The notes beneath the pieces were generated by a model. That model had not been told where the DNA came from. It did not search any database and was given only the letters and a program-made list of their open reading frames with translations. A program made the position numbers and the translations under genes. This document shows, in pieces, positions 17,404 to 25,509 of a DNA stretch of 64,000 nt. Each line of letters begins with the position of its first letter. Positions within the stretch are counted from its first letter, which is position 1. The stretch comes from Providencia rettgeri (GTDB lineage: Bacteria; Pseudomonadota; Gammaproteobacteria; Enterobacterales; Enterobacteriaceae), in assembly GCF_041075285.1 (NCBI RefSeq), contig NZ_CP163512.1, positions 3,782,001-3,846,000 of the forward strand, given 5' to 3'.

Positions 17404-17433
17404 TTGCTTAATTCTACGCGCGTAGACTATGCT
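17404..17433 (+). promoter_or_regulatory. Promoter with LacI-type operator in its spacer
   Basis: TTGCTT (17404-17409) and TATGCT (17428-17433) are spaced 18 bases apart and fit a sigma-70 promoter. The spacer contains the perfect palindrome TCTACGCGCGTAGA at 17413-17426, with the central CG typical of LacI/PurR-family operators. A repressor bound there would block RNA polymerase. The regulator encoded at 18964-19965 is the obvious candidate. Confidence 0.7.
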
Positions 17434-17500
17434 TTAAGTAAATAAAAACCACAAACTACATTGTCTTGATTAATCGGCTTTGCGCCAACACCAAGGGTTT

Positions 17501-18892
17501 ATGACTATGGTCACACAATCAATTATTGAGACTAATCAACAAGCTGCACAAGAGCGTTTAAATACGCCAGAAGGAAAAAAAGATTTCCGTCGAGCGATTT
17601 TTTCATGTTGGTTAGGAACAACCATGGAGTATGCAGATTTTGCACTGTATGGTTTAGCGGCAGGTATCATTTTTGGTGATGTTTTCTTCCCTGATGCAAC
17701 GCCGATTATGGCATTGCTCTCAAGTTTTGCGGCTTATTCCGTTGGCTTTATTGCAAGGCCTATAGGGGCGTTATTTTTTGGATGGTTAGGTGATAAACAT
17801 GGCCGCAAGATGGTTATGGTGATCACTATTGCGCTAATGGGGCTATCAACTACGCTGATTGGTGCAATTCCAAGCCATGCTCAGATTGGTATTTGGGCAC
17901 CTGTGTGCTTAGTCATTTTGCGTTTTGCACAAGGTTTAGGGGCAGGCGCTGAGTTATCTGGCGGAACCGTGATGCTGGGGGAATATGCCCCTGTGAAACG
18001 TCGGGGGCTGGTCTCTTCAATTATTGCACTAGGTTCCAACAGTGGTACATTGCTGGCATCGATGATCTGGTTAATTGTCTTGCAATTAGACAAAGAAAGC
18101 CTAATGTCCTGGGGCTGGCGTATCCCTTTCCTTGGGAGCATGTTAATTGCACTCGCCGCGTTATTTATTCGTCAGCATATGCGCGAAACGCCTGTTTTTG
18201 AGCGCCAAAAAGAGCAACTGGCGCAGGCGCGTCGTCTTGCATTGGAGTCTGATGCAATTGCCCATCCCGTAGATAACCGCTCATTTTGGCAGAAAACCCG
18301 TGCATTCTGGACGATGGTTGGGTTACGAATTGGCGAAAATGGCCCATCTTATCTTGCTCAAGGTTTTATCATCGGTTATGTCACAAAAATCTTGCTGGTG
18401 GATAAATCGGTTCCTACCACTGCGGTGTTAATCGCATCAATTTTAGGTTTCGCCATTATCCCATTTGCGGGGTGGTTATCTGACCGATTTGGTCGCCGTA
18501 TTGTTTACCGCTGGTTCTGTTTCTTATTAATGTTGTATGCCGTGCCTGCCTTTATGTTGCTGGACTCCCGTGAGCCAATGATTGTGATCCCAACCATAAT
18601 TGTTGGGATGGGGTTAGCATCACTCGGAATTTTTGGGGTACAAGCGGCATGGGGCGTTGAATTGTTTGGTGTGCGTAACCGCTATACTAAAATGGCATTT
18701 GCGAAAGAGCTTGGCTCCATTTTATCGGGTGGAACGGCGCCGTTGGTCGCTTCAGCATTACTGTCTTGGACCGGGCATTGGTGGCCAATTGCGATCTATT
18801 TCATTGGAATGGCTTGTATTGGGCTCGTAACAACATTCTTTGCGCCAGAAACGCGAGGTCGTGACCTTAACTTGCCAGAAGATGCCATATAA
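17501..18892 (+). CDS. MHS-family metabolite:H+ symporter (MFS)
   Basis: A 463-residue transporter of the metabolite:H+ symporter family (ProP, ShiA and KgtP relatives). Family marks include GTTMEYADFALYGLAAGIIFGDVFFP at the first membrane segment, GDKHGRKMVM in loop 2-3 and the charged PETRGRDL end. The start ATG 17501 follows CAAGGG. It heads an apparent operon with a LacI-type regulator (71-base gap) and a nucleoside hydrolase, so a nucleoside or related compound is a reasonable substrate guess; the family itself does not predict this. Confidence 0.85.
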   Translation: MTMVTQSIIETNQQAAQERLNTPEGKKDFRRAIFSCWLGTTMEYADFALYGLAAGIIFGDVFFPDATPIMALLSSFAAYSVGFIARPIGALFFGWLGDKHGRKMVMVITIALMGLSTTLIGAIPSHAQIGIWAPVCLVILRFAQGLGAGAELSGGTVMLGEYAPVKRRGLVSSIIALGSNSGTLLASMIWLIVLQLDKESLMSWGWRIPFLGSMLIALAALFIRQHMRETPVFERQKEQLAQARRLALESDAIAHPVDNRSFWQKTRAFWTMVGLRIGENGPSYLAQGFIIGYVTKILLVDKSVPTTAVLIASILGFAIIPFAGWLSDRFGRRIVYRWFCFLLMLYAVPAFMLLDSREPMIVIPTIIVGMGLASLGIFGVQAAWGVELFGVRNRYTKMAFAKELGSILSGGTAPLVASALLSWTGHWWPIAIYFIGMACIGLVTTFFAPETRGRDLNLPEDAI

Positions 18893-18963
18893 GTGGTATA
18901 TAAAAGCCAGAACGACTGCTATTCTTTGGAGAAAATATAGGTAATAGAAATAAGGAATGCAGA

Positions 18964-19965
18964 GTGTCTGATGCGAATAGCCGTAAAGTGACGCGGGTAG
19001 ATGTTGCTCGTGAAGCGGGAACATCGGTTGCGGTGGTCAGTTATGTGATTAATAACGGTCCTCGACCTGTTGCCGAAGCGACAAAACAGAAAGTGTTAGC
19101 TGCAATCAAGAAAACGGGGTATCGCCCTAATGGGATTGCAAAGGCACTTGCATCAGGTAGTACGCAGACTTATGGGTTAGTGATCCCCGATATCTCAAAC
19201 CCTTTTCTGGCTTCAATAGCCCATGCGCTACAACGGGAAGCATTTAAACATGGGCATATTTTGTTACTTGGGGATGCTGGTGACTCGAGAGCGCGTGAAA
19301 AAGAGCTGATCAATAACTTACTGTTACGTCAGGTTGAAGGCCTGATTTATACCAGTGTGGATCGTCATCCCTATATAGATCTTATTCAATCATCTGGCAC
19401 GCCGTGTGTGATGCTTGATAGGGTAGATGCGACTGAAGGTGTTAGCACTATTCAAGTGAATGAGAAGTTAGCGGCTTATAAGATCACTCGCCATTTGATT
19501 GAGCATGGCTACAAACATATTGGCATTATTTGCGGACCAAATGAAATGCTCAATACGCAAGATCGTTTAAGTGGCTGGCAGGAGGCGTTAGAAACCGCCA
19601 GTCTGCAAGTACAGCAAAAATGGATTTTAGCGGGGAAATATACGCGAGATTGGGGGTACCAAGCAGTTTATCAAATGCAAAAGATCGGTTTGCCAGAGGC
19701 TATTTTTGCCACTAATGAATTACAAGCTTTCGGTTGCTTGAAGGCGTTAGCTGAACTAAATGTGCGTGTACCCGAGGATATCGCACTGGTTTGTTTTAAT
19801 GGTACGGTTCAATCCGAATATACAGTTCCTACACTAACAACAGTTCGCCAACCAGTTGATAAAATAGCAGAAAAAGCGATACATATCTTACAAAACTGGC
19901 CGTATAAAGAAGCCATTTGTGAGGTGGAATTTGAATTACAGATTGGACACTCTTGTGGGTGCTAA
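18964..19965 (+). CDS. LacI/GalR-family transcriptional regulator
   Basis: A 333-residue regulator with the LacI helix-turn-helix at the N-terminus (VTRVDVAREAGTSVAVVSYV) followed by the hinge helix GYRPNGIAKALASG and a periplasmic-binding-protein-like sensor domain (GLVIPDISNPFLASIAHAL). GTG 18964 is the start, with AAGGA at 18952-18956. It sits between a transporter and a nucleoside hydrolase on the same strand and probably represses them through the palindrome at 17413-17426. The effector may be a nucleoside or its product. Confidence 0.93.
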   Translation: MSDANSRKVTRVDVAREAGTSVAVVSYVINNGPRPVAEATKQKVLAAIKKTGYRPNGIAKALASGSTQTYGLVIPDISNPFLASIAHALQREAFKHGHILLLGDAGDSRAREKELINNLLLRQVEGLIYTSVDRHPYIDLIQSSGTPCVMLDRVDATEGVSTIQVNEKLAAYKITRHLIEHGYKHIGIICGPNEMLNTQDRLSGWQEALETASLQVQQKWILAGKYTRDWGYQAVYQMQKIGLPEAIFATNELQAFGCLKALAELNVRVPEDIALVCFNGTVQSEYTVPTLTTVRQPVDKIAEKAIHILQNWPYKEAICEVEFELQIGHSCGC

Positions 19966-19989
19966 TGATTTAATATTTCAGGGAAAATT

Positions 19990-20973
19990 ATGCGTGTAAT
20001 TATTGATTGCGATCCTGGGAACGGTATTGCAGGCGCGAATGTCGATGATGGGCTCGCACTTGCGCTTGCAATTGCAGCGCCTGAAATCCAATTAGAGATG
20101 ATCACCACCGTTTCAGGCAATACGCCAAGCCAAGTAGGCTATAATGTTGCCAGCCATTTGGTGCATTTATTAAAGGAAGATATTCCCGTTTATCGAGGCG
20201 CATCATCCGCCCTGATTGAAGCAAGCGCCCCATGGCGTGAGCAGTTAGACAATGGTGTACACAGAGCGCAGCTTACACATTTATGGGACAAGCTTCCTTC
20301 CGTGCCGGTATTACCTGAATCGATTCCTGAAGCCGCTTTACGTATTGGTAAACTGGTATGCGAACACCCAAAGCAAATCACAATTATTGCCATAGGCCCC
20401 CTTACCAATATCGCGATGGCGATGCAGTTATTTCCTGAACTTGCTGACAATGTTGCCGAAATTATTATTATGGGAGCAGTATTTAATGTGCCAGGTTATG
20501 TGAAAGATACTAACTTTGGTTTAGATCCTGAAGCGGCTTATGCGGTGCTTAATAGTGGTGCAAATATCACGTTAGTGCCTATGGATGTAACGGTTCAAAC
20601 TCAAATGCTGCATAGCGACCTCGATAGATTTACTAAGCTGGCCTCGCCATTAAGCCAATTTTTAGTCAGTACCATGCGCCCATGGATAGACTACTCGCGA
20701 GCGACTAGGCAGCTTGCCGGATGCTGGATCCACGACGTACTCACTGTGGCGTGGCTGTTGGATAAAAGTGTGGTGACTTATGAGTTTCAGCAAGTGAATA
20801 TTGAGTTGCATGGCGCCTTAAGAGGAAAAAGCTATTGTGTTGAACCCTTACGATTACGAGTTGGTATGCCAGAGTTACACACCAAGCCGATTAAAGTATT
20901 CCAATCGGTTGATAACCAAAAACTATTAGATTTAATCTTTCAAGTTATTGAAGCGTACTCAATGAAAAAATAG
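19990..20973 (+). CDS. Nucleoside hydrolase family protein (IunH/Rih-like)
   Basis: A 327-residue member of the inosine-uridine-preferring nucleoside hydrolase family, which cleaves the N-glycosidic bond of ribonucleosides to ribose and base. The N-terminal metal site reads DCDPGNGIAGANVDDGLAL, with eight residues inserted between DPG and DD relative to the common DxDPGxDD. Other family blocks are present: ITIIAIGPLTNIAMAM, EIIIMGAVFNVPG and NFGLDPEAA, and a C-terminal HDVLTVAWLLD. It is the last gene of the transporter-regulator operon. The ribosome site is AGGGAAA. Specificity for purine or pyrimidine nucleosides cannot be given. Confidence 0.88.
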   Translation: MRVIIDCDPGNGIAGANVDDGLALALAIAAPEIQLEMITTVSGNTPSQVGYNVASHLVHLLKEDIPVYRGASSALIEASAPWREQLDNGVHRAQLTHLWDKLPSVPVLPESIPEAALRIGKLVCEHPKQITIIAIGPLTNIAMAMQLFPELADNVAEIIIMGAVFNVPGYVKDTNFGLDPEAAYAVLNSGANITLVPMDVTVQTQMLHSDLDRFTKLASPLSQFLVSTMRPWIDYSRATRQLAGCWIHDVLTVAWLLDKSVVTYEFQQVNIELHGALRGKSYCVEPLRLRVGMPELHTKPIKVFQSVDNQKLLDLIFQVIEAYSMKK

Positions 20974-20985
20974 GGTAATGGTGGC

Positions 20986-21097
20986 TTTTCTCACTTTGTG
21001 TTATTAGGGGAAAATCAATGAATTGATTTTCCTAGTTTATTTTCAAAACCTATCCGGCCTGTCACCAAACATGTTATGTTTGTCAGTAGTCTGAAAT
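20986..21097 (-). repeat. Dispersed repeat, copy A
   Basis: Shares two conserved blocks with the inverse complement of 39091-39195. One contains CACTTTGT-TTAT-AGG and AAATCAAT; the other contains TTTTCAAAACCTATCC, a CAAACAT-TTATGTTTGTCAG palindrome and AGTCTGAAA. Copy A carries an extra hairpin (GAAAATCAA/TTGATTTTC, 21009-21030). It lies in the intergenic region after the nucleoside hydrolase gene. Confidence 0.85.
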
Positions 21098-21117
21098 AGC
21101 GCCATTGGCGCTATTTC
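21093..21117. terminator. Bidirectional terminator hairpin
   Basis: GAAATAGCGCC and GGCGCTATTTC form a perfect 11-bp stem with a three-base loop. It stands between the convergent nucleoside hydrolase gene and yahJ, with T-rich flank on the plus side (TATTTC) and on the minus side. Confidence 0.8.
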
Positions 21118-21126
21118 TAACTTGAC

Positions 21127-22515
21127 TTAGCTAACTGATTTTTGCATTACACCATGGGCAAGGTAGCCTTTATGGAAGCAGGCATGTCTAGGTGAAATAC
21201 GCGCAACGGCTTCAGCGGAACAAGACGCGTCAACGAATACAAAACTCGCTTCATCCCCTTTTGCTGGCCAAATTTGCTGCCCTTTTTCATTTAACGGCAG
21301 AATATTGCCTGTTGCGATCGCGAGAGAACGCGATAATGAAAACTCGTCGGGACGTGTGTAAAGCTGTGCGTATAAATTGGCTTTTTCCAACATGTCCCCA
21401 AGACCAAATGGCGACCAATGGTCAATTACGCTATCGGTTCCGGTCATTACAAACACCCCATTTCTATTGAGTGTCGCTAATGGCATATGTAGCGTGCCAA
21501 TCGGTACTGTTGACGCAATTGCAATTTGTTGCTCTGCCAACTGTTTTGCTATTTCTTCTGCCTGCTCAGGGCTGAGTGTTGCTAGGGCAAATGCATGGCT
21601 GATGGTCACGTTTCCACGTAAGCTGCGGTTTTCATCCACCGTTTTGATCATATACTTGATAGCCGCGAGGCCCGCCGGGCTGGTTTCATGTAGATGAATA
21701 TCAACGCCTTTATTGTAGTCTAAGGCAATTTGGAATAGGGCATCGAGAGATTTTTCCATCGCGCCATCGACATTGGTTGGGTCTAATCCTCCCACATAGT
21801 GTGCGCCAGCTTGCATGGCTTCACGCATCAAGCCTTCTGATTTTGAAAGCAATAGCCCGTGTTGTGGGAACGCAACGATTTCACAAGTCAGGTCTTGTTG
21901 GTGATCGCTAAGGACTTTTTGTAGGACTTCTAAGTTTTTTAAACCAGAAACCGGTTCGATATTACAGTGGCTGCGTGCAATGGTTGATCCGTGGGATTGG
22001 ATCAACGTGATCAGCGCATTGGCTCTTTCTTCGGTAAACGGTTGTAGCTCGGGCAGTAACTTTTGTTCAAGCGTTATCATATCCATAATCGTCTTGCCTT
22101 CACGTGATGCAGGGGCTTGCCAAGGGCCGCCATAGAAGGTTTTATCAAGGTGGATATGCATATCGCGAAACGCAGGTAACATCAATTTACCTTGTGCGCT
22201 GTAGGTATTTAAGGTGCTATTGGCATGTTGTTTATTCGGTAAAACTGCAACAATTTTGCCTTGATCGATTTCAACGGTTTGTAACGCCGTTTGAGTGCCT
22301 ACGACCGTTGAATCACGAAAATTAAACCCAGTTTCAAGTAACACATCATCGAGGTAGTAGTGTTTGTCAGTGATACTTGAAATACTCGATTTTCCAGTGG
22401 GTTGGTTTTGTGTATTGGCGATACTCGACATCGCGCCAAATAAGGTACAAGCGGCAGCGACTTTCGCACCTGTAGAGAGGAACTCTCTTCTGCCGGAGGT
22501 TTTTTCTGCTGTCAT
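21127..22515 (-). CDS. yahJ: Tat-signal amidohydrolase YahJ (cytosine-deaminase-like)
   Basis: A 462-residue metal-dependent hydrolase close to E. coli YahJ (460). The N-terminus GRREFLSTGAKVAAACTL is a twin-arginine-type signal, suggesting export. The amidohydrolase metal motif DMHIHLD, a later DIHLHE, SHAF and GTDSVIDHW follow in the order of the cytosine deaminase (CodA) subgroup. ATG at 22515 has a strong AAAGGAG site; an upstream in-frame start at 22539 is unlikely. It is the last gene of the yah cluster here, with the carbamate kinase upstream. The substrate is not known; deamination or hydrolysis of a ring compound is a reasonable guess. Confidence 0.92.
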   Translation of the reverse strand: MTAEKTSGRREFLSTGAKVAAACTLFGAMSSIANTQNQPTGKSSISSITDKHYYLDDVLLETGFNFRDSTVVGTQTALQTVEIDQGKIVAVLPNKQHANSTLNTYSAQGKLMLPAFRDMHIHLDKTFYGGPWQAPASREGKTIMDMITLEQKLLPELQPFTEERANALITLIQSHGSTIARSHCNIEPVSGLKNLEVLQKVLSDHQQDLTCEIVAFPQHGLLLSKSEGLMREAMQAGAHYVGGLDPTNVDGAMEKSLDALFQIALDYNKGVDIHLHETSPAGLAAIKYMIKTVDENRSLRGNVTISHAFALATLSPEQAEEIAKQLAEQQIAIASTVPIGTLHMPLATLNRNGVFVMTGTDSVIDHWSPFGLGDMLEKANLYAQLYTRPDEFSLSRSLAIATGNILPLNEKGQQIWPAKGDEASFVFVDASCSAEAVARISPRHACFHKGYLAHGVMQKSVS

Positions 22516-22544
22516 AGAAACTCCTTTTTTGGATGGCACTTAAG

Positions 22545-22574
22545 CGTCCAGATCATCTTTAAACGATCTGGACG
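22545..22574 (-). terminator. Perfect 10-bp hairpin between yahI and yahJ
   Basis: CGTCCAGATC and GATCTGGACG flank a ten-base loop. No T tract follows on the minus strand, so it may be a processing site or mRNA stabiliser that separates expression of yahI from yahJ rather than a full terminator. Confidence 0.55.
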
Positions 22575-22641
22575 ATTATTTAACTTCGCGATGGATACCA
22601 AATTCGTATGATCCTCATGAGATGATCAACGAACTAAACGC

Positions 22642-23592
22642 TTAGCCTTTAACAATATGGGTACCTGTTTCGCCGCGTAAAGCTTCAGGTAATTTTTCAG
22701 GGGTGGTGATAATGACACGCTTACCACCGTTGGCAATAAACGACAGGCTAGCTTCAATTTTTGGCAGCATGCTGCCCGCAGGAAAATGGCCTTCTTCCAT
22801 ATAGCGTTGCATATCACTGGTCGAGGTCTCACCAAGGGCTTTTTGCTCTGGTTTGCCGAAATGAATGCACACTTTTTCAACGCCTGTGGTGATGATCAAA
22901 ATATCGGCATTCAATTCTTTCGCGAGCAGTGTGGTCGAGAGGTCTTTGTCAATGACAGCATCAACGCTTTTGTATCCTCCATGTCCATTATCGATAACGG
23001 GGATACCCCCACCGCCAGCGGCAACCACGACAAAATCATGCTCTGTTAAAGCGCGAATGGCGTTTGATTCAATCACCCGCTTTGGTTCTGGGGAGGCGAC
23101 CACTCGGCGATAGCCACGGCCAGAGTCTTCCACAAAGTGCCAAGTTGGGTTCGCTTGTTGTAACTCATTGGCTTGTTGTTGCGTAAAAAATGCACCAATT
23201 GGTTTTGTCGGCGCGCTAAAGTTCGGGTCGTTTTTATCCACCTCCACTTGTGTCACAACAGTAATCGCTTGGCGATTATGGCGTTTAGCTAACACATTAG
23301 TCAGTGCTTGCTGAACTAAATAGCCAATGCCACCTTGTGTATCTGCTACGCAGTTAGCTAATGGGGTTAACGGTAAACCTTCTGTTTCGTGTGCGATTTC
23401 TGCACGGCGTAAATCCAACCCAACTTGAGGTCCGTTTCCATGTGTTAAAACAATGTTATAGTTGCCTTCAAGCATGTCACTAATATGCAGTGCGACTTCT
23501 TGAACGGCTTTTTCTTGAGCTTCGATAGACTGGCTGTTGTTATCTTTGATAATACTGTTGCCTCCGATGGCAACAACCACGAGTTCTTTCAT
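22642..23592 (-). CDS. yahI: Carbamate kinase YahI
   Basis: A 316-residue carbamate kinase of the ArcC family, the same length as E. coli YahI. It would convert carbamoyl phosphate plus ADP to ATP, CO2 and ammonia in catabolic settings. Marker segments are VVAIGGNSI at the N-terminus, LTHGNGPQVG near residue 50, VVAAGGGGIPV near 210 and a DKDLSTTLLAKELNADILII segment. Position next to FdrA-type genes matches the kinase that closes the E. coli allantoin and yah systems and gives the pathway an ATP yield. Confidence 0.94.
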   Translation of the reverse strand: MKELVVVAIGGNSIIKDNNSQSIEAQEKAVQEVALHISDMLEGNYNIVLTHGNGPQVGLDLRRAEIAHETEGLPLTPLANCVADTQGGIGYLVQQALTNVLAKRHNRQAITVVTQVEVDKNDPNFSAPTKPIGAFFTQQQANELQQANPTWHFVEDSGRGYRRVVASPEPKRVIESNAIRALTEHDFVVVAAGGGGIPVIDNGHGGYKSVDAVIDKDLSTTLLAKELNADILIITTGVEKVCIHFGKPEQKALGETSTSDMQRYMEEGHFPAGSMLPKIEASLSFIANGGKRVIITTPEKLPEALRGETGTHIVKG

Positions 23593-23666
23593 TGTTATTA
23601 TTTCCTGATACAGAGAGTCTGGATAGTAGGGGCACAGCGCACACCTGCTCTGCGAGGTTGGCTGTG

Positions 23667-25229
23667 TTACACTGACTTGCTGAGCTTCTCAGACTGTTCA
23701 GCTTGTTGTTCTTCAACCGATTTACGGCTATCTAAAAAATGCTTGAGTACAAATAAAGCCGCCATCATGAGGTAAGCGTACACAAACATCAAGGTTGAAC
23801 CAGTTGCAATTCCTACCGCTGGGGAGTGAATAATTCCGAAGAACACTAATATCGCCCCTGCTGCTGCGGCAACGGCACCACGTAGCGGTTGGTTTAAGAT
23901 AGCGAAGATAGCGATACAGCCCCATAACATACTGGCTAATGGAGCGCCATTGCCTAAGTGAACAAGGCCTTGGTAGTAAACGCCTTTGTGCAGTAATGTT
24001 TCGATACCAATTGCTTTTGCTGACGTACCCGCAGCACCCATTACGCTATTGACCATCGTCAGTGCCCAGTTAGCAATCCATGGGAATAGACAGATAAAGA
24101 TAACGGGGACTTCAATTTTGGGGGTTTCTCGTACCACTTGGTTAGCCGTAACGACCCCGATAAATACCAAAATGGGGACGATAGCAGTCATTGGGATGAT
24201 GGCTAACATGAATGCGCCGATACCGAACAGCGGAACGATAAACATGGTGATACCGGATGCTAAGGTATAACCCACGCTTGCCCCCATTGCTTTCCAACCT
24301 GCATGACCGACGTAAACCGTGACGGGGAATGGGTTACCCATAAAACAACCAACAGTGGAGGATAATCCGTTAGCTAACATAACCTTGCGTGTATTGTATT
24401 CATCACCCGCAGCGTGGGCACTTTCAATATTTTCAAGGTCAAAGATATAGTTTGCTAAGCCCAATGGTACCGCAGATGCTAAGTATGGCAGTGCGTGAGG
24501 TAAGCCTTGGAAGAAACTGTCAATGTGGATCCCTGGTGGGTTAAAACCAAATGATGCCATTGAGTCTTTGATAGCTTCAGCACTTTGTAAGCCAGAAACC
24601 CACGCTAATACCGTACCTGCGATCAGCAGCAGTAACCCTGTTGGAATGCGAGCAAAGATCGGCTTTTTACCAAACCAGTTAATGAAGATTAACAGTAAAA
24701 CGACGAAAGATACGGTTGGCGCTTCAAATGCTTGTAACATTGGGTTCATTGCAAGAAGCAGTAAACCTAAGCCAGATAAACAGGATAACAGTACGGTGCG
24801 GGGGATCATCTTACGGATGGTTTCACCTAAGAATGAGCCACCCACTAAAATCATCGACTCCACAAAACACCAAACCAAGGCGATTTGAATAGCAAAGTCT
24901 GCATTCTGCGTGGTTTGGTACACTGGCATGATAACTAGGAAAGTTACGGTGAAGATGGACGGTGCGCTTGGGCCTGAAGGCAGTGCGGTCACATCGTTTC
25001 GACCGGTTTGTTTGATCATTTGCTGACCAAAGTAGGCATAACTGACACTGGCGAGTAAAACGGCGAAGCCAAAAGCGGGAGCGATGCGGCCGTAAACCAT
25101 TTCAGATGGGATCCCAACGACAAAAATTAATAAGCCCATCATGGTGAGGAGGTTGGTGAGGTTATTGGTCATTAAGCCGAAGTAGGCCGCTAAGTCACCA
25201 CGTTTCCACTTTATACTAAGAATACTCAT
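23667..25229 (-). CDS. Nucleobase-type permease (NCS2/AzgA-like) within the yah cluster
   Basis: A 520-residue membrane protein with about twelve hydrophobic segments. It resembles xanthine/uracil and AzgA-type permeases (an N-terminal FGLMTNNLTNLLTMMGLL, GRNDVTALPSGPSAPSIF and a later GNPFPVTVYVGHAGWKAMGAS). Its start at 25229 follows GGGAG. The gene lies between yahG and yahI, where E. coli has the short yahH; I do not know a named homologue. It probably imports the ureido or ring substrate of the cluster. A hairpin and repeat of 280 bases upstream suggest it may have its own promoter. Confidence 0.8.
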   Translation of the reverse strand: MSILSIKWKRGDLAAYFGLMTNNLTNLLTMMGLLIFVVGIPSEMVYGRIAPAFGFAVLLASVSYAYFGQQMIKQTGRNDVTALPSGPSAPSIFTVTFLVIMPVYQTTQNADFAIQIALVWCFVESMILVGGSFLGETIRKMIPRTVLLSCLSGLGLLLLAMNPMLQAFEAPTVSFVVLLLIFINWFGKKPIFARIPTGLLLLIAGTVLAWVSGLQSAEAIKDSMASFGFNPPGIHIDSFFQGLPHALPYLASAVPLGLANYIFDLENIESAHAAGDEYNTRKVMLANGLSSTVGCFMGNPFPVTVYVGHAGWKAMGASVGYTLASGITMFIVPLFGIGAFMLAIIPMTAIVPILVFIGVVTANQVVRETPKIEVPVIFICLFPWIANWALTMVNSVMGAAGTSAKAIGIETLLHKGVYYQGLVHLGNGAPLASMLWGCIAIFAILNQPLRGAVAAAAGAILVFFGIIHSPAVGIATGSTLMFVYAYLMMAALFVLKHFLDSRKSVEEQQAEQSEKLSKSV

Positions 25230-25261
25230 ATCATACTCTCCCATACCCGTCATTACCCATC

Positions 25262-25380
25262 ATACTTTAAGCTACAACTGTGTTGGCTACACTCGGCTAC
25301 ACTCGGCTACACAGGTCACATACTGGTGTATGTTCCCTGAGATATCCTCGTTTGCCGCCTTGCTGCAACTTAAATTATTT
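25262..25380 (-). repeat. Palindromic extragenic repeat, copy 1, with an internal 10-bp tandem
   Basis: Outer arms CTTTAAGCTACAAC and GCTGCAACTTAAATT flank a centre CACATACTGGTGTATGTTC. It is the same family as 32426-32530 (same centre and AAGTTGCA-type ends, both reading the same way on the minus strand). Three copies of GGCTACACTC stand in tandem near 25286-25315. A partial extra arm AAGCTGCAACAGAGTTGC follows at about 25402. Confidence 0.75.
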
Positions 25381-25471
25381 TGGCTAACTGCTTACTCATT
25401 TTAAGCTGCAACAGAGTTGCTTTTGCTTTACTTCTGTATGTTAATAATCTGGGTATTGATATTTTATTATT

Positions 25472-25489
25472 GCCCGACCAAGGTCGGGC
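25472..25489 (-). terminator. Hairpin terminator after yahG
   Basis: GCCCGACC and GGTCGGGC form a perfect eight-base stem with a two-base loop, 20 bases beyond the yahG stop. The T tract is weak on the minus strand (AATAATAAAAT) and better on the plus strand. Confidence 0.65.
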
Positions 25490-25509
25490 GTTTATTGATT
25501 AAATGGAAA

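Noticed and set aside
25286..25315. The three GGCTACACTC units as a possible iteron or CRISPR
   Set aside because: Too short and directly adjacent without spacers; it is an internal part of the palindromic extragenic repeat.
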